A stretch of DNA of 64,000 bases, from assembly GCA_037693485.1 (NCBI GenBank), contig CM075346.1, positions 50,824,001 through 50,888,000 of the forward strand, read 5' to 3'. How positions within the stretch are numbered: position 1 is the stretch's first letter; every line of letters starts with the position of its first letter. Source of the stretch: Kitagawia praeruptora (lineage: Eukaryota > Streptophyta > Magnoliopsida > Apiales > Apiaceae). Positions 59,051 to 64,000 of the stretch are shown here, in pieces. Under the pieces are notes generated by a model, which saw nothing but the letters and a program-made list of their open reading frames with translations, did not search any database and was not told the origin of the DNA. Both the position numbers and the translations under genes were made by a program.

Positions 59051-62000
59051 TGTGACAGCCCCAAATCCGGGGTCATGAATCTGGGCCATCACGGACCAAC
59101 TTCCATTCAAAATCAATATCTCTTGGGTTTTTTTTTTTAATTAATACTTATGCAATTGACCCCACAGTAATACACACACACACACCAGTCATATGCTCAG
59201 AGAACAACATTCACCATAATAAAAGTTTAAAGTTAAACAGTTATTATAAACCCAGAATCATACTTAAGTACATTGTTGAGTGACGCTTCTACAAGAAGCA
59301 TTTCAACAAACAAATTTATTACAACCTTACACACTTACACACTTAATATACATAAAACCACTAAACCCCTTGCGCTTGCCATCTACCTCCGGAATCGTGC
59401 CCTCAGAAGTTCACCTTTCCCTTACCCTTTTACGGGGCGTTCTGCGCAGTATTGGCATACCTAGCTGTATATAGATAAGTAGCAAGAGTGAGCTATAATA
59501 GCTCAGCAAGATATTATTATAACTAGAGTTTAAAAATGTGACCAAGTATACATGTATATACATATGTAAATGGTAAGCACTTATAGACTTTAAGGAAGAA
59601 TCAAAATTCTTATTTAATAATACATCATCCACTTACTATTATAAGAAAGAAATCTAGAATAATACAGTATCAGTTTCTCTTCTTAAATATAACAATCAAT
59701 ATAATCTTTCAGTGTAATATCTCAGGATAATATGAATACTTACTTAAATCTCTTACTATCATCATCTCATTTCCTTCTTATGTAACAATTTTTTATAAAT
59801 TAATATAAAATCAGTTTCTCTTCATCTATAACAATAATTCCATCTTTCATATCATTTTCCCTTTCCAGTATACCAATCTGACTTTATCATTTATTCTTTA
59901 TTCACATATTGTAGGGGTTTTCACTGTTGCCGAATACGTGAGGCACGATGATCAGTCGCCCTCCGTATCCGTCCCTTTTTACTACCGGTAGACGGAGGTA
60001 GGTCTGCCACCATCCCCCAGGAGGAAGGTCTACCACTACATCCTCCTTCGGCAACTCTTGGGCCGAAATGAAACATTAAGTGCTGGACTGTGCAACTTCC
60101 ACACGGCCTCTTACGCTTACTGTTGTAATATTAAGTGCTGGACTGTGCAACTTCCACACGGCCTCTTACGCTTACTGTTGTAATATTAAGTGCTGGACTG
60201 TGCAACTTCCACACGGCCTCTTACGCTTACTGTTGTAAATTCCCCTTTTTATAAGATCATTATTCAATTTATCAACACCATTTCACATTTCCATTCCCGT
60301 ATATCACTTTCATTCTCGCACATTATTTCTATAAAATATATGTATATAACATACACTAAAAAGAATGTTTATAATATAGCATTATAAACCTTATAACCCT
60401 AGATAACAACTGATACCATTCTCTTTCATATCTCTTTTACCATAAAGCATATTCGCGTCATTCATAATCATATCCACATTCATAATCCATATTCAAAAAT
60501 CTTAGTAAACAGGGAATATATCCCTACTCATCTCATCATATAAGATTCATATATTATCCACCAAAACCATTTCCTTTGAACATAAACAGTATATCAAAAT
60601 AAGGATAAAAGAAATCTTGTTCCCTTTAATCCATATCCATACTCATATCTCCCTTTAATTTCCAAAATCAGGAAAACAAATTCTTAACAATATAGCAATA
60701 ATAGAATCACATATATATTCCATAAAATCATTTTTCTTTGCAGATAAATAATTTTTCAAAATAGGGATATAAGAAGTCTTGCCTTGGTTTCTGTATCCTG
60801 ATAGTATAGCTGGTCCCTCCTCCGGAATTTCTATAAACACAAAAGGACCGTCATTAGAATACCACATCTCTTACTCACTACCCTCTCGTATAACAAAACC
60901 CTTTACACTTCAACATATGTTTAACGTATTATTATTACCCCAAAGGTCCAAGGACTTAACCATTTATAAGCTCAAACGAAGTTTCAGTGGTTTTCACCAT
61001 TTTCCCTAACGACCACACTTAACTGTAAAAATTCTCAGAAAATATGGATTTTGAATTTTAATGTAAGGTCAACTGTCAAGGGTCATCTGACCACTCTACT
61101 ATACTATCCCAAAATTTCGTGACTTATAAAAATGTCTAAGTATGGTAACTTTAACCTCAAAGTTGATACAATTACGTTTTCTCGGTTATCGAACGTCTTT
61201 CACTAAAACTGACTTTTCTCCTAAACCGTTCATCAGATTTTAACGCACCTTATATCAAAACGATCTATGAACTAAGCTCTATCCTTTCATGGTCAATTGG
61301 TAACCTAGGCAGTGAGGTACCGTATGAATACAGGGGTCACAAAACAGGGCAGTTTTCGTTCTAACGAAAATCGGACATTATAACTGCTGTAATTTCATAC
61401 TTTCCAAAATCAAACTCCTCCAAATCAATCATCAAACACAATAATCATCACCTACACCATGTGGTCTTCATTACCAGCCATGGTTACACTCCCAAACTCC
61501 TTCCAAAATCAACTCAAACCACTTACAAACACTTATAACATCATAAACATAACCTTTATACCACTTAATCACTAAACACAACCATATCCATCATAAATAT
61601 AAAAGGGCAAGCATGTTTATACCTTCTTGAAGCTTTGACAACACTTAACAATCCTTGATATATCCTTAAACAACTTTATCTTAGCTTGAATCAACTAAAG
61701 GAACCATAAAATCAAAGTTAGTTTCTTGAAATTACTATTCACTACTATTCATCATCAACTTTCATGAATTTATTACCTTACCAAATGATGCTTGATTGCT
61801 ATGAAACTTGGTGGATGTCTCTATATATCCTCAAGTAACCTCCATGATTTTTCCCTTGATTTTTAGTTGATTCTAGCTAGGGTTTTGAAATTGATTTTTT
61901 TCTTGATGAATAGTGACCTACGAATTTTGATGAAATGAAGAAGATGAGATTTGTTTTGTGTTGGTTAGATCTTATCTTGGTGTTTACTTGTTAATCTAGA

Positions 62001-62608
62001 GTGTTATGGAAGCCTTGGAAGATATTTTGTGGTTAAAAGCCATGTGAAAGTACTAATTTACCCTTAAAAACAAGTTAATGGAAAGTGATACCACTTGGAT
62101 TTTCTAATCTCTTATTTTCTAAGTTTTCTAAGTAAAATGCCCATCACATTGGTAAATAATATGGTATGTATCCTTGTTATATTACTAATCTTGGTTGCTT
62201 AGTTTCCATACTCGTCTAATTGTGGTTCGTTTCGAGTAAACCTCATTATCTCAGTGGTTTTCGAAATCATTTACGAATCCAATTTCCTTTGGTATTCTCT
62301 TAACTTAATAATCCCTTGGTTTAATCTAAATTCACTAATCCCTCAATTTGTCATTCTTATAATATTTCCATGCTCCTCAATATCCAATAGAAGCTTATTC
62401 GAAATCAAAATCCTCAAAATCCATATTCAGGAATTTCTGAAATCTATCGTCATTTCGAGTCACTTAATTTCAGTGTATAATATTAATATGGTTTCTGTTT
62501 ATTCATTTTCTGTTTCCATTATAGGGTACCTACGTACCATTTCTCTAAATCCTCGAAATTTACTATTCATGTGACCACTGTAGCATTACTGAAGTTAGGG
62601 TTATTACA
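59051..62608 (-). repeat. Upper (5') LTR of the inner gypsy-like element
   Basis: 3,558 bp and nearly identical to 52480-55984. It carries three copies of the 55-bp unit (starting at 60076, 60131 and 60186) against two in the other LTR, which explains the length difference. Confidence 0.95.
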
Positions 62609-64000
62609 CCAATAATCCGCGGGTCTTCTCTACCGGTAGAAGGATAGAAACTACATCCGTAACTATCCCCGAGCGAAAACTACATCCGTAATCACCCTCG
62701 ATGAAAACTACATCCGTAATCATCCTTCGGCAACACCTGGGCCGGAATAATAAGTGATGGACCGCCTGGCTCACGGCCGCTTACACATCCCGGGAATCGT
62801 TCGTCAACGGTTCCCACACCTGCCAGAGTCCCTTTTTCTTTTTCTTTTAAAACTTGATTTTGATTGAAAACAGAGTAATTGAGGTCCGACATCAGTCGGC
62901 CGATGATTCTTGAAATCACACAAGAAGCGGAACCTGACCGGGGGTTTTCGAAAATGTTTTGAGTTCGAAAAAGTTCGAGTTTGAAAGTATTAAAAGTATC
63001 TTGGATTAACTTTGCTTTTAAAATAGTGAACAATAAGTAATAAATGATATTTTGAGATTTAATATTAATAATTAATAAAATAATTATTTAATAAAATAAA
63101 CTTTTAATCCAAGATAGGGTTTCGAGTATTTACGAAGATATGAATATAATACTTGAGTATATGATACTTCCCGAATGACCCTTCGGGTTTTCGCAATCTA
63201 GATACGATATAATAATATACCGCTCCCCGGTCAATAGGTATATACGGACCGCTACGACCTCTATTGCTAGAGTCGTTGTCCGAAGAAAACATTTTAATCT
63301 AAGTTCAAGGGGTATAAGCATATATGTACTTATACAATCTCAATTGCATCAATACTTCGATAAACATAGCATTTGATATAATTGAAAACTACAAACACAA
63401 CAGTGAAAGTCCTTGTATATGTATAAGTTTTGAAAAGTAAACTTGCCTTGGTTTGGTTGGGGTGGTCGAGCGTGCGGAGTGGAACGATCTATACATAAGC
63501 AATAACCGCTCGTTAGTACCTTAACAATATCTCTTTAATTACGGGGTTTTAGGGGGTACGAAATTAACTTAATGACTTCGTCTTATGACACTCTAGCCCC
63601 TCTATAGGTCCATGTCATCACTCGATTACGCTCGTCACTTATACGACTTAATTTAGTTACCACATTCGAACCATAACCATTACTCCTAGAATTATGCTCC
63701 GTTAACGACTTTTTCCCTTGCGCGAAATTTACTCTAGCATTTTTATAAAATTCAAAAATTCGTATTTTAATCCAATTCTTTTTGGGTAGCCTTCACCACT
63801 GTATTTCCTAGCTTCTCTAATTTTTCCATGATCCCACATAAATTGTTAGGGGTTTAAACAAGGTTCACAAGGGGGTAACTTAGTGCAGTCCATAGTCCAG
63901 AAACAAAATTCACTCCTCCGGCCATAACTTAAAATCTACACATCACCTAGCCATGAACCTTACATTTCCAGAAACTAAATTCAATTATCTTTCCAACAAT
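62609..64000 (-). mobile_element. Outer gypsy-like LTR, continuation to the window end
   Basis: It follows the right copy of CCAAT. It shares diverged blocks with the inner LTR (ACTACATCCGTAATCA, CTTCGGCAACACCTGGGCCGG, then a GGACCGCCTGGCTCACGGCC-type block), so it continues the related LTR begun at 51653. The far end is not in the window. Short ORFs here have no support. Confidence 0.75.

Larger units (their letters stand above)
52480..62608 (-). mobile_element. Complete gypsy-like LTR element with 3.5-kb LTRs and reduced coding
   Basis: Two nearly identical LTRs (52480-55984, 59051-62608) bound a 3.07-kb interior. The target duplication CCAAT (52475-52479, 62609-62613) is perfect. The primer site TTGGTATCAGAGC lies beside the upper LTR and the polypurine tract AAGGGGGGAAGGA beside the lower one, so the element reads on the minus strand. 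The interior has a nucleocapsid-type ORF but no recognisable reverse transcriptase or integrase, so it would need enzymes from a relative. By eye the LTRs differ at about ten bases plus one repeat-unit change, which implies a recent insertion. Confidence 0.95.

Overview
This is a plant nuclear window, from a eudicot with a TE-rich genome and possibly an asterid; nothing here fixes the species. The evidence is a split plant receptor-kinase gene with GT..AG introns, Ty1/copia and Ty3/gypsy LTR retrotransposons with tRNA-iMet primer sites, CACTA and hAT DNA transposons, MITEs and a LINE remnant. I recognise one ordinary host gene: a CORYNE (CRN) pseudokinase on the minus strand at 47904-50066. 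Nearly everything else is mobile DNA, much of it nested. I see no tRNA, rRNA or CRISPR array.

Layout. 1-9804: 3' part of a Sirevirus-like copia element (Copia-1: gag end, pol, a long extra ORF, 3' LTR). 10878-19535: CACTA element (CACTA-1) with TnpD/TNP2 and TnpA-like genes, hit by a Stowaway-like MITE. 20458-21246: solo LTR with a perfect target duplication. 21640-22830: LINE ORF2 remnant. 24341-31750: hAT-1 (TSD ACCATGGA), carrying a ~176-bp tandem repeat and a nested CACTA-2 (25843-28594) that holds what look like captured gene exons. 31867-45624: hAT-2 (TSD GCTGCAAT), split by the minus-strand Copia-2 (about 32828-43291). 46035-46730 and 47352-47572: fold-back/MITE-like units. 47904-50066: CRN. 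50619-51559: non-autonomous hAT-3 (TSD GTTAGGAT) in the CRN upstream region. 51653 to the window end: an LTR of a gypsy-like element, itself hit by a complete relative (52480-62608, TSD CCAAT) with 3.5-kb LTRs and an interior that retains a nucleocapsid-like ORF.

How it fits together. Several boundaries are fixed by exact target-site duplications, so the order of insertion can be read: CACTA-2 after hAT-1, Copia-2 after hAT-2, the MITE after CACTA-1, and the inner gypsy-like element after the outer one. The inner gypsy-like LTRs look nearly identical (recent); the Copia-2 LTRs differ more. All transposase and polymerase genes seen here are broken by stops or frameshifts, many at homopolymers. 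The most unusual signal is a 10-bp motif (TCAACGGATA or its complement), found 13 times exactly across the LTR, a spacer and the extra ORF of Copia-1, with variants in pol.
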